A DNA stretch of 64,000 nucleotides, taken from NCBI GenBank assembly GCA_024281825.1, contig JAMWZY010000007.1:62001-126000 (forward strand), read 5' to 3'. Position numbers and translations under genes: made by a program. A model generated the notes under the pieces. The model searched no databases and was not told where the DNA came from. It worked only from the letters and a program-made list of their open reading frames with translations. This DNA is from Nitrosomonas sp. (lineage in GTDB: Bacteria; Pseudomonadota; Gammaproteobacteria; Burkholderiales; Nitrosomonadaceae). Below, one piece after another: positions 29,845-38,535 of the stretch; positions within the stretch are counted from its first letter, which is position 1, and every line of letters begins with the position of its first letter.

Positions 29845-30861
29845 ATAAACTCTAAGTGCAATCTATTACAGCTCTATAAGGAATTTTTCGATAGAAAAAT
29901 ATCCCTCTTTCTTAGTCAGTTATTCCTTAGCCGCACCAAAAAAACTAACAGTATATATTATATATTTAATGAATATATAATTCTAGATTTTCTGAATAGC
30001 TCGACTATGTGTGGATCCAAACCAAGAGTATGCATTGATGAACATGCAGAGTTGTCTCGCCTGAAGCAAGAAATAAAGACGTTGTTGATGGAAAAAGAAA
30101 TTCTAAAAAAAACCGCACAGTACACTTTGTTATAATCAGATAAAATCAGGAGCTCTATTCGGTTTATTTCGAGTTCTACTGGCGTCACATCACCGATTGC
30201 TGTATGAATGGGCTGAGAATCATAGTACGATAATGTCAGACTCTTCAATTGGATGAACATGATCTTTACTGAAGAAAGAACCAGCCAAGGTATTGACATT
30301 CTTATGCACAATAGAAGTAATTTTCCTTTTTGCTCATTGAACGAACCATCTTAAACTAACAAAACAGCAATAAAAATCTCGATTGATATCATCAGATTTT
30401 TGAGAAAACTTTAATATACTGGATACTACAATTACTAGAACCTTAAAAATAATTTTTATCCACAAAATCTGTGGATAACTTTGTTAGTAATTTGTAAATC
30501 AAGCAGCTTAATGTATGTATTTTTAGGGTTTTTTCTAAACCTGATTAATTACTTGTCATTATTAGTTATTAAATATCAACAAGTTATTTCTAATGAATGA
30601 TTTTTATGAAAAAAATCCCAAGTCATTCTTCAATCATACTAGTACTGTGGATTATTTGAATTGTCAAGAAGAAAATAATAATTTTAGATGGTACTTTTAA
30701 GGGGTTTATTTCTTAAGGATTTCTCACTACAGAGATCGTGTAATTTCATCATATTCAGCTGCCTGAACCCAAAACAATCAATACATTCCCGGAAATTTAG
30801 AATGCTCAATTTAGCGCTTTTGATATAATTTTGCAGATAGTAATAAGTATAAATATTTCAT
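29845..30861. other. long gene-poor region before msrB
   Basis: About 1 kb, very AT-rich, holding an IS3 transposase relic (30007-30330) and no intact gene. The rest (30331-30861) shows no ORF or hairpin I can support; the msrB promoter should lie near its right end. Confidence 0.5.
30007..30330 (+). pseudogene. IS3-family transposase relic
   Basis: The frame at 30007-30135 encodes 42 residues ending in AELSRLKQEIKTLLMEKEIL followed by KKTAQYTLL. This is the C-terminal signature of IS3-family OrfA (leucine-zipper end: LRRENxxLxxExEILKKA). Just after the stop, in shifted frames, come stretches like the start of OrfB (FGLFRVLLASHHRLLYEWAE, then IFTEERTSQGIDILMHN). No terminal repeats or full ORF remain, so it is a decayed fragment. 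The OrfA part is well supported, the OrfB part less so. Confidence 0.6.
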
Positions 30862-31266
30862 ATGAAAACCGATAAAGAGTTAAAAGAAAACAATCCAGAA
30901 TTATATAAAGTAGCGCGCCAAGGCGAAACTGAAAGACCTCATTCGAGTGATTTATTACATATCGACAAAAAGGGCATATTTCATTGTGCAGTATGCAATG
31001 CAAGTTTATTTAGTTCAGACACTCAGTTTGACTCAGGATCAGGCTGGCCTTCATTCACAGACCCAATCAACCAAGAATCCGTAAAACTTATTGCAGACCA
31101 CAGTCATGGCATGCATCGCACAGAAGTGCGATGTACAAATTGTGATGCGCATTTAGGTCATGTTTTTCCAGATGGCCCTAAAAGAAAAGGGGGAAATTTA
31201 GAAACTCTGGGACGACACGATCGATATTGCATCAATGGCATTTGCCTCGATTTGCAAAATAACTAA
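30862..31266 (+). CDS. msrB: peptide methionine (R)-S-oxide reductase MsrB
   Basis: A 134-residue MsrB. It has the four zinc-binding Cys (CAVC near the start, CTNC later), the substrate motif FDSGSGWPSF, HLGHVFPDGP, and the catalytic Cys in RYCING. MsrB reduces the R form of methionine sulfoxide in proteins, using thioredoxin. It ends ten bases before msrA, so both stereoisomers are handled by one operon. There is no signal peptide, so it is cytoplasmic. Confidence 0.95.
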   Translation: MKTDKELKENNPELYKVARQGETERPHSSDLLHIDKKGIFHCAVCNASLFSSDTQFDSGSGWPSFTDPINQESVKLIADHSHGMHRTEVRCTNCDAHLGHVFPDGPKRKGGNLETLGRHDRYCINGICLDLQNN

Positions 31267-31275
31267 GCTACATAA

Positions 31276-31776
31276 ATGTCAATTTATAAAAAAGCAGTTT
31301 TAGCGGGTGGGTGTTTCTGGGGCCTAGAAGATTTGCTTCGTAGGCAACCAGGGATAATGAATACGGAAGTTGGATATATCGGTGGACAAAACGATAATCC
31401 TACTTACCATAATCACCCTGGGCATGCAGAGGCTGTTGAAATTACATACAATCCAGAAGAAACCAGCTATAGAAATATTTTAGATTTTTTCTTTCAAATC
31501 CATAACCCAACGACACTTAACCGCCAAGGCAATGACCGAGGAACTTCCTACCGTTCGGCAATATTCTACGCAAACGATGAAGAAAAAGCTGTTGCCGAAG
31601 AAATAATTAATATTGTAAACAAATCGGCACGATGGCCGAATCCTGTTGTTACGACACTTGAACCGTATACACATTTCTGGTCTGCAGAAGACTATCACCA
31701 AGATTACCTAAGGCGAAATCCAGGCGGATACACATGCCACTCTATTTATTTTGACAGTTATCTTAAAAAGAATTAA
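31276..31776 (+). CDS. msrA: peptide methionine (S)-S-oxide reductase MsrA
   Basis: A 166-residue MsrA with the catalytic GGCFWGLE motif near the N-terminus, [33 protein letters not shown] and AEDYHQDYL. It reduces the S form of methionine sulfoxide in the cytoplasm. It is the second gene of msrB-msrA. A gap of 150 bases with an 11-bp inverted repeat separates it from the convergent di-haem cytochrome gene. Confidence 0.95.
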   Translation: MSIYKKAVLAGGCFWGLEDLLRRQPGIMNTEVGYIGGQNDNPTYHNHPGHAEAVEITYNPEETSYRNILDFFFQIHNPTTLNRQGNDRGTSYRSAIFYANDEEKAVAEEIINIVNKSARWPNPVVTTLEPYTHFWSAEDYHQDYLRRNPGGYTCHSIYFDSYLKKN

Positions 31777-31861
31777 GGACAATCTGAAGAAATTTTCTAA
31801 GTAGAGTGTTTCTATTTAGCGTTTGATTATTATGTGCATTCAAGCAACATAAATATCACCA

Positions 31862-31908
31862 CTAAGAATTCCAACATAGTGGTTTTCCTGGCATCCCGGA
31901 ATTCTTAG
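31862..31908. terminator. inverted repeat between convergent msrA and cytochrome genes
   Basis: CTAAGAATTCC (31862-31872) and GGAATTCTTAG (31898-31908) are perfect inverted copies with a 25-base spacer. Lying between two convergent genes, the pair may end transcription from both sides; it lacks a T-run, and a small mobile-element footprint is the alternative. Confidence 0.45.
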
Positions 31909-31926
31909 CGTCTAGTGACGACAAAC

Positions 31927-33345
31927 CTACAAAGTAGCTAAAAAAGCTACTAGATCTGCTTTTTCTTTTTCGGTCAACCGTATTTTGAAACGTTGATCAT
32001 AGAAATTAATAACTGCTTTCAGATCTTTTGCTGAACCATCATGAAAATACGGTGGACGTGATGCAACAGAACGCAATATTGGCCCTTTGAAACGGCCAAT
32101 ATCCTTCCATTTGCCTGTTAGTAATGCACGACCCGGATCAGTAGTTTGCATAATTTCTCCAGTTGTTTTTTTTCTTAACGTATACAGAGGCATATCAGGC
32201 GTGCGACGCGATGCATCAGCAATACCGATATTCAGCGGCATGGGGGTTGAGTGATTACCTGAGTTCGGTGTGTTATGGCATGAAGTGCAGGTGCCTTTCA
32301 ATACAGCGATATTCAGATCATCATTGATACCGGCAACACCGCTAATTTGAATCGGTTTATTATTAAATAGGGCCTGGCCACGTGCAATTGCACCGCGCGC
32401 TCTTTGTGTTTGATTCGTTGCACGGCTAGAATAACGTTCCCAAGTATTATATAAAGACATAGCGTTAGAATCGAAGGATTCACGAGTCCGGTAATCCCCA
32501 ACCAAAGTATCATTAATACCAAAATAATAATCTTGGGTCATCAAAAAACCAGGCCCGCCATTCACTCCATTTCCCGTCAAATTCCCTGCATTATTATCGA
32601 CTATTTGTGCTGTAAATAACCCCATTTCAAAATTTACGATTTCGGTTCGCTCTGCCTCGGTAAGATCTGCTAAAGCTTCAGCATGGCCTCGTGTTGCATG
32701 ATTAGCTTGCATCGATAAATCAGAAGCCACAGGTGAAAAGCATGTCGTTGTACCAAAAATACAATCCGTAGAAATATCGCTCCGAGTTGTTTCGCGTCCA
32801 TCCCACATCACCGCGCTAAGGAACTTTAGATTCGTAGTCGGCATGGGTCTTCGAAACAACGATAATTCATTTGCATTAGCAAAACCATACGGATCATCGA
32901 TTCCAATCAATTCAAATTCGGCATCCACCGGTATGCCTATACCAACACGTATATTGCCTTTGTTCAACAACATGCTATAGGCCTGGCGGCGTTTCTCAAT
33001 AGTCGAGACATCGGCATTTGGAGAATTAGCCCCATCTACCAAGCGAAATAACGGATCTAAACCGGCTGTTTGTTCGAAACGTTTTTGGGTTCCTTTCGGT
33101 GTAATTGCCCAGCCTTCCGTAGGAACATGGCAAGTAGCGCATGTTCTGTCGTTAGTCCCCATTTTTTTAAAAAAAGCATTGTTAAAATCAATAAATCCAT
33201 GGGTACTAATAGTTTTATCAATACCATGACGATTGATTGCTGAAACACTAGTTAAGTTTTCAGCAGCAATAGATAGAGTAGGGAATGTAATCAATAATAC
33301 GATTATCACAAGCAATTTACGTAATTTATAAAAACATTGATTCAT
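31927..33345 (-). CDS. di-haem cytochrome c peroxidase / MauG-like protein
   Basis: A 472-residue periplasmic protein with a Sec signal peptide (about residues 1-27). Two c-type haem sites are visible: CATCH (in NDRTCATCHVP) and CTSCH (in GTCTSCHNTPNSG). The C-terminal LRSVASRPPYFHDGSAKDLK is typical of the bacterial cytochrome c peroxidase/MauG superfamily. Members reduce peroxide or carry out long-range oxidations of proteins. It is longer than classical CcpA (about 330 residues), which fits the broader MauG group. It lies downstream of the multicopper oxidase gene on the same strand and may use or supply electrons in the same process; that is inference. Confidence 0.85.
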   Translation of the reverse strand: MNQCFYKLRKLLVIIVLLITFPTLSIAAENLTSVSAINRHGIDKTISTHGFIDFNNAFFKKMGTNDRTCATCHVPTEGWAITPKGTQKRFEQTAGLDPLFRLVDGANSPNADVSTIEKRRQAYSMLLNKGNIRVGIGIPVDAEFELIGIDDPYGFANANELSLFRRPMPTTNLKFLSAVMWDGRETTRSDISTDCIFGTTTCFSPVASDLSMQANHATRGHAEALADLTEAERTEIVNFEMGLFTAQIVDNNAGNLTGNGVNGGPGFLMTQDYYFGINDTLVGDYRTRESFDSNAMSLYNTWERYSSRATNQTQRARGAIARGQALFNNKPIQISGVAGINDDLNIAVLKGTCTSCHNTPNSGNHSTPMPLNIGIADASRRTPDMPLYTLRKKTTGEIMQTTDPGRALLTGKWKDIGRFKGPILRSVASRPPYFHDGSAKDLKAVINFYDQRFKIRLTEKEKADLVAFLATL

Positions 33346-33364
33346 ATTTTATTTCTTATGTAAT

Positions 33365-33472
33365 TAATAAAGCACCTCGCCGCAAGCAGCCAGGTATTAG
33401 GTATGCTCTCCAAGCTCCTGTTTTCAACCAGCTTGCTCCCCCAAGGGGCGAGTAATTTAACCCGAAGAGATT
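33365..33472 (+). repeat. structured dispersed repeat, copy A
   Basis: About 108 bases that resemble 61279-61392 along their length: both begin TAATAAAGCAC, contain TTTTCAAC or GTTTCAAC followed by AGCTT, then CCAAGG, and end AATTxAACC...AGATT. The two ends can pair (CTCGCC with GGCGAG). It lies between the cytochrome and multicopper oxidase genes, opposite to their transcription. It is probably a REP-like palindromic element rather than an RNA gene. Confidence 0.55.
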
Positions 33473-33543
33473 AAAAAATATAGCAACCTTACCACCTCAA
33501 CCAATTACCATAAAAGGATTGGCGTTTCTCAAAAAGAGAAACA

Positions 33544-34599
33544 CTATTCAACTTTAAATGAGGTCATCATACCGGCGGTGATATGATCGTTTACGTGACA
33601 GTGATACATCCAGATCCCGGGTACATCGGGGCGCATATCCAGTGTTTTAGTCGCTGCGGGCAATACTTCGGTAACATCCACCCGATTTCCATTGTGTAAC
33701 AGCGTTGCACCATGCCAATGCGGTGAGTGAAGATCGACCTCTGTTCCTAATCCTAGGATATACCAACGCACACGTTCACCCTTCTTCATGATGTAACCGA
33801 TGTTGTTGTCATAAACGTAACCATTGATACCATGCATAAGATTGCTTTCCTGGAAACCCTCATCCGATGGATCACAGGTACCGCTACAAAAAGGCAAATT
33901 AGTCTCAAAATAGAGACTGGCATTTTCATCAAACACTGAAAATAACGAAAAAAATTCACGATCCACATCATTGGGTTTTCTGGTGGTAGTCTCAAAACCT
34001 TTTTTTGTGATGACGATAGGCCCGATCAATCCGGCATTGGTATCGGCAGGTTCATTATTGTGACTGTGATAAATCCAAACGATGGAAGATGGATCATTAG
34101 GTCCAGGTCCTGCACGTTCTGGAACTTCCCATTGATAAGTATACTGACCACCCGGCGCCACTAACCCTTCGGTATGTGGCACACCTTCATGTGTTTTAGT
34201 ATATAACACCCCATGCGGATGTATGCTAGCCGGAAAACGGGTATTGTTTTTGAAATGTACGGTAATTTTATCACCGACCGCGGCCCGAATGACCGGGCCT
34301 AGAATACCCATATGCGCTTCTTCGGAGACACGTTGTTTAAATCCTGCAAAGCCTTCATTGTATTCACGATAAATTGCTTTTAAATAACGTCTTCCAATTC
34401 CCTGCTCAACAAAAACGCGTTGCTCCGCAGTAAATTCGGTATTAGTCATCGGATTGATCGGGAATGACGGTGCATAATCCCAATGCATTTCATCCGCCGC
34501 GATCCAATAAACTCGATCCGCATTAGCCAATGCAGATGTATGAATCAATCCAACCAACACAGCAATAATGAACAAGCAACCTACTTTCCCGCTAGACAT
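33544..34599 (-). CDS. ceruloplasmin-like two-domain multicopper oxidase
   Basis: A 351-residue secreted multicopper oxidase with a Sec signal peptide (about residues 1-26). All four copper motifs are present: HPHG and HSHN in the N-terminal cupredoxin domain, HSPHWHG and YHCHVNDHITAGMM in the C-terminal one, giving the type 1 Cys/His/Met and the type 2/3 His set. The text between them reads like animal ceruloplasmin and factor VIII A domains (EEAHMGILGPVIRAAVGD, GLIGPIVITKKG, LFSVFDENASLYFETN), more so than typical bacterial laccases. Such enzymes oxidise Fe(II), Mn(II) or phenols with oxygen; ferroxidase activity is an inference that fits the Fur box upstream of this gene set. Confidence 0.88.
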   Translation of the reverse strand: MSSGKVGCLFIIAVLVGLIHTSALANADRVYWIAADEMHWDYAPSFPINPMTNTEFTAEQRVFVEQGIGRRYLKAIYREYNEGFAGFKQRVSEEAHMGILGPVIRAAVGDKITVHFKNNTRFPASIHPHGVLYTKTHEGVPHTEGLVAPGGQYTYQWEVPERAGPGPNDPSSIVWIYHSHNNEPADTNAGLIGPIVITKKGFETTTRKPNDVDREFFSLFSVFDENASLYFETNLPFCSGTCDPSDEGFQESNLMHGINGYVYDNNIGYIMKKGERVRWYILGLGTEVDLHSPHWHGATLLHNGNRVDVTEVLPAATKTLDMRPDVPGIWMYHCHVNDHITAGMMTSFKVE

Positions 34600-34762
34600 C
34601 TAATGCCCTCCTCATTACTGACAAACAAAATTCAATCGCCATTGAAAATTATTTCAATATTCAGCGAAATTTTTCTATTCGGTGTTAATTGATAGCACAA
34701 AAAATTGTGCTAACTAATGGTGTGATTTAAGCAAGTAAAGCTCGCTTACTGAGTCATTTCAG

Positions 34763-34799
34763 AAGGTAATTTGCTGTAATTTCTCAGGCAAATTACCTT
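34763..34799. terminator. 12-bp-stem hairpin between the 750-residue protein gene and the oxidase gene
   Basis: AAGGTAATTTGC and GCAAATTACCTT flank a 13-base loop, starting just after the stop of the upstream minus-strand gene. The T-run (GTTTTTT) lies on the plus-strand side, so for the minus-strand operon this looks more like a processing or attenuation hairpin than a clean terminator. Confidence 0.45.
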
Positions 34800-34805
34800 A
34801 GTTTT

Positions 34806-37058
34806 TTAGATCAATTGCCCTTGGTACTGGGAAAGAACATCATCAATCACTGCTTTAGCAGCAATTGCTCGCTCCGAATCCGTTGTTTGAATGGCATGCT
34901 TCAAATTACGAATGGCATTTTCTATTTTTACCCGGCGCAATGTATCTAAGCGCAATTCCAAATCAGGCAGAAAGCTACTTACATACAGGTCAATAGCCTC
35001 CACTGCTACCAGCGCTTGACTCCTATCCGTTGAAAACGTTGCTGCAATCTGATGAATACTGCGGTTTATTTGCCCAATCATGCCCTTACTGATATCACTG
35101 ACGATTTCATCTGCCGAAACAGTAGCCAGATCGCCAATTAGTTGTGCCTTAATACGATTACTGCCGGATGGATTATCTTGCGCGATAAATCCTTCAATAA
35201 TGCGATAGAAATATTCACCTTCAACTTGAGCTTCTCGTGCATCAGCAACATCAGCATCGCGATTGCCAATGATTCCTTCAACTTCACGTAAAACACCAAT
35301 CAGATAAGTCCTAACTAGTGGCACAACAATGTTTTCGCGTGCGATCGATACATCAAAATGATTCTCTTCATTTGTTTTTGCGAGTGCTTGTCTACCATAT
35401 TCAAAAGCCTGCAGAATTTGGTAATCCAAATCAGGATCCCGACCATCCTGTAATGATTTTTTATCGCTTGTGAGTACTTTGTTTAAACGTGAAGCTGTGC
35501 CGCTAATAGCTTGAAAAGCTGAATAAGCCCTATCCCACTCCAAAATCAATTGATCGGAAGAAAAACTATCAAACTGATGAACCACCAACGTCGTTCTATC
35601 GTATACCGCAATGGCAAAAACACGTTGCAATGACTTGTCGATTACCTGGGCGGCCAATGGTACATCAATCTGGTTTTTAATTGAATTAATGGCGGACATC
35701 ACATCGCTATCGACGGATAAACCATATATTTGGTCGACAATTTTTGTCAATTCTTGCAAATCACCTTGATAAGCGGCCTCAATAGCACTCCCATCAATGG
35801 TCGCTTGTCTGCGTAATTCACCGATCGTTTGAAAGCTTTTAACAGCTTCATCAATGATCACTGTAGTCGTTGAAGTTTCGTATTTTGCAACTTTCAACGC
35901 ACCTTCATAGCTAGTCAAAATGACAGTAATTGCATCACGAGCTTGCACAGATTTCTCGACACTGTTTTCACTACTGGCTACTTGCAAGTTATTAAGTTCT
36001 GTTTCAAGATTCGTTCGTACCGCAGCACCTAAACGCAATTCAATGTCTGGAAACATAATCTTGGCGAAATAAACCGCGCCAGCGGCTTCAGCCATTGCTT
36101 GCGGACGATCACTGCCAACAGCACTCGCTTGCCCTGTCATTTCTGCTTTAACCCGACCGATCAATCCCTTGCTTAATTCACTTACAAAAGTATCTGCATC
36201 AATTTCCGACAATCTACCCGTCAAACGAGATTTCAAAAATGCGCTTCCTGCCGGATTATCACGTGCAATCAGCGATTCGATGATGCGATAAAAAACTTCC
36301 CCCTCTTTTAACGCTTCGCGCGCTTCATCGGTATCAGCATCGCGATTACTTATAACCCCGGATATCTCACGCAATACACCAATATAATATGCGCGTGCTA
36401 ATGACATACGAATGCCGTACCGTTCCACTTGCAGCGTGGCAAAATCTTCATTTGGATTACTTTTATTCAAGGCTGTTTTGACTCTGGCAAATGAATTTTT
36501 AATCGCTACATCCAAGCCTGGATTGGTGCCCGCTTCAAGTGCTTTCTTATCAGCAGTGAGCACTTGATTCTCTCTTGCAACAGTTTTTTCGATTGCTACA
36601 AAAGCTGCTTCCGCTTGTAAAAGTAACTGTATCAACGTATCCGAACCGCTCGTATTGAATTCATCACGGATAGCCGTAATGCGATTCCATATCGATTGAT
36701 AAAAAACACGCTGCAGAGTTTTATCGACAACTTGGGCTGCCAATGCTGGATCTTTGCTATTTTTAATATCTTCAATTGCCGCTTGAATGTCTTTGTCTAA
36801 TTCAAGGTTATTCACTTCGTCAATTTCCATTGCCAAGTTTTGTAATGCGCCTGTATACGCATTTGCAATCGCATCACCATTGATCGGAGATTCTTGACGT
36901 AAATTCCCTATGGTTTGGAAAGCAACAACAGCTGCCTGAATATCCGTGACACTTGCGGTTGCTGCGAAAACACCACTACTACTGCAAGTAAAAAATATCA
37001 TAAAACTCATAATCGCTATATTTTTCATCTTGACTACGAGTTGGTTGAATAAATACAT
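34806..37058 (-). CDS. secreted 750-residue protein of two homologous halves, unknown function
   Basis: A predicted all-helical exported protein: signal peptide (about residues 1-33, ending SGVFA-A), then two copies of one ~350-residue domain (about 36-380 and 388-748). Shared blocks include FQTIGNLRQ / FQTIGELRR, LAAQVVDKTLQRVF / LAAQVIDKSLQRVF, and the striking NRDADxxDAREAxxEGExFYRIIE followed by DNPxGS. Acidic clusters with Glu-Gly-Glu are compatible with metal binding. I do not recognise a named family; imelysin/EfeO-like or FTR1 periplasmic domains are distant possibilities. ATG 37058 is preceded by two AAGGAG sites. A near-consensus Fur box lies 35 bases upstream. The oxidase gene follows on the same strand. 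Confidence 0.8.
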   Translation of the reverse strand: MYLFNQLVVKMKNIAIMSFMIFFTCSSSGVFAATASVTDIQAAVVAFQTIGNLRQESPINGDAIANAYTGALQNLAMEIDEVNNLELDKDIQAAIEDIKNSKDPALAAQVVDKTLQRVFYQSIWNRITAIRDEFNTSGSDTLIQLLLQAEAAFVAIEKTVARENQVLTADKKALEAGTNPGLDVAIKNSFARVKTALNKSNPNEDFATLQVERYGIRMSLARAYYIGVLREISGVISNRDADTDEAREALKEGEVFYRIIESLIARDNPAGSAFLKSRLTGRLSEIDADTFVSELSKGLIGRVKAEMTGQASAVGSDRPQAMAEAAGAVYFAKIMFPDIELRLGAAVRTNLETELNNLQVASSENSVEKSVQARDAITVILTSYEGALKVAKYETSTTTVIIDEAVKSFQTIGELRRQATIDGSAIEAAYQGDLQELTKIVDQIYGLSVDSDVMSAINSIKNQIDVPLAAQVIDKSLQRVFAIAVYDRTTLVVHQFDSFSSDQLILEWDRAYSAFQAISGTASRLNKVLTSDKKSLQDGRDPDLDYQILQAFEYGRQALAKTNEENHFDVSIARENIVVPLVRTYLIGVLREVEGIIGNRDADVADAREAQVEGEYFYRIIEGFIAQDNPSGSNRIKAQLIGDLATVSADEIVSDISKGMIGQINRSIHQIAATFSTDRSQALVAVEAIDLYVSSFLPDLELRLDTLRRVKIENAIRNLKHAIQTTDSERAIAAKAVIDDVLSQYQGQLI

Positions 37059-37092
37059 TCTCCTTAATCTCCTTAAAATAATAGATAAGAAA

Positions 37093-37111
37093 GCTAATGA
37101 TAATCATTATT
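37093..37111. promoter_or_regulatory. near-consensus Fur box
   Basis: GCTAATGATAATCATTATT matches 17 of 19 positions of the Fur consensus GATAATGATAATCATTATC. It is centred about 44 bases before the start codon of the 750-residue protein gene and about 175 bases before the divergent plus-strand gene, so Fur could repress either or both. Confidence 0.7.
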
Positions 37112-37278
37112 ATTTAGTTTTTCAAGGATTATACTAAAAGAAAAAATAATCTGGATATGAGAAATGGAAATGGATCAGAGTGTTTTCTCATTGATCCATT
37201 TCAAAACATCGCGGCATTAAACAGCTAGTTATATGATAAATTTTAGCAAATGATCTAATTCACCAAAATCAAAAGCGA

Positions 37279-38025
37279 ATGAGCATTCCCTTAGAATACT
37301 GGCTGCATCACATGTACTTTTATGTGTTGTTATTTATAATCCACTATATCAATGGAATATTAGTCATTGATCTAAATTTCAAGGTCAATTACACAAGAAA
37401 GATCAATCACTTCGCATTTTTCTTTCTTCCAACACTACTATCACTAGTCGTTAAATATCCATACAGCGCAGCCACATTTATTATGGATATGGTATGCGCC
37501 TTTATATTTTTGACATTTTTCATAACACCATTACGAAATAGATTTAGGCTACTTCGGGTGATGTTTTGTTCGTTCGATAGGCCTGAGGATAGGCCGTTTA
37601 CACTGGTATGGCTGTACACACAATTTATTGCCAGCTATTTAGTACTCATTCCATTACTGATCTATTTCGAGAGTCACGGTATGCTACCGCTTCTGATGAT
37701 TATTATCATAGTCAACGGAATAGGTGATGGTCTCGCAGAACCAGTTGGCATAAGATTTGGGAAACGAAAATATGCAACTTATGCACTTTTTACGAAGGAA
37801 AAATATGTTCGCAGCTATGTGGGCAGTGCTTGTGTATTTGTAACAGCTTTCATCACAATCTTAGCATTTCACTCCTATTTCAATGCAATTCAGTTGATAG
37901 TCGCACTACTCACAATACCCATTCTGATGACTTTGGCAGAAGCCTTTTCTCCGCATACCTGGGACAGCCCATTCATATACGCCGTAGGTGGTATTTCATT
38001 AATTGGTATTTTTTTGTTTTTGTAA
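37279..38025 (+). CDS. dolichol-kinase/CTP-transferase-like membrane protein
   Basis: A 248-residue protein with seven or so hydrophobic segments. The motif GIGDGLAEPVGIRFGKRKYA followed by KSY-like RSYVGSACVFV resembles the CTP-binding signature of phosphatidate cytidylyltransferases and dolichol/phytol kinases (GDxxAxxxGxxFGK). It would act in the inner membrane on a lipid alcohol or phosphate; the exact substrate is unknown. It is divergent from the 750-residue protein gene, with the Fur box between them. The ribosome site is weak. Confidence 0.7.
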   Translation: MSIPLEYWLHHMYFYVLLFIIHYINGILVIDLNFKVNYTRKINHFAFFFLPTLLSLVVKYPYSAATFIMDMVCAFIFLTFFITPLRNRFRLLRVMFCSFDRPEDRPFTLVWLYTQFIASYLVLIPLLIYFESHGMLPLLMIIIIVNGIGDGLAEPVGIRFGKRKYATYALFTKEKYVRSYVGSACVFVTAFITILAFHSYFNAIQLIVALLTIPILMTLAEAFSPHTWDSPFIYAVGGISLIGIFLFL

Positions 38026-38204
38026 TTTGCATTGTACGGTTAAAGCAGAAAACTTTTGAAAAATAAAAACTACCCGATAAACTGAGTAAATCAAGAAATA
38101 GAGCCTTCAAGCCATCGCAGCACATCCTTTTTGCATGACTGCCTACCCATATATATGCGTTTTTGTGCTTGATGGATTGGTGTGGAAGTGTGTGGATACA
38201 GAAA

Positions 38205-38294
38205 TGGCGGAGGCGGTGAGATTCGAACTCACGGTAGAGTCACCCCTACGGCAGTTTTCAAGACTGCTGCCTTAAACCGCTCGGCCACACCTCC
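38205..38294 (-). tRNA. tRNA-Ser(UGA)
   Basis: On the minus strand, a 90-nt tRNA with encoded CCA. The acceptor stem is GGAGGTG paired with CGCCTCC (one G-T pair), with discriminator G. The anticodon arm is GCAGT, loop CTTGAAA, ACTGC, giving anticodon TGA. A long variable arm (type II) and a T-arm with GTTCGAATC complete a serine tRNA reading UCA and related codons. Confidence 0.95.
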
Positions 38295-38535
38295 GAATTG
38301 AGGCCTGTATGATACCTTTATGTCATTCGATTGACTAGTCTAAAAACAAAGATCTTTGTAACAAAGACGCTTTGGATTGATCTTCACTGTTTTCTTTCCA
38401 TTGCAGAAGACTCAGACGATAAAACCACTACTGACAATCGAGTGCCGCCATAGTCACATTTATGTAATTGCCTATGAACTATTCTCAGTGTTTTTCATCT
38501 TATTCAGCAAGATCAATAGGATAATGAGGTAGGCG

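Noticed and set aside
29958-30311. 117-codon minus-strand frame opposite the IS3 relic
   Set aside because: The plus strand here carries a clear IS3 OrfA tail, so the antisense frame is a shadow.
33365-33472. Riboswitch for the cytochrome gene
   Set aside because: The repeat lies in the oxidase-cytochrome gap, but its partner copy has the other orientation relative to its neighbouring gene, which fits a dispersed DNA element better than a cis-acting RNA.
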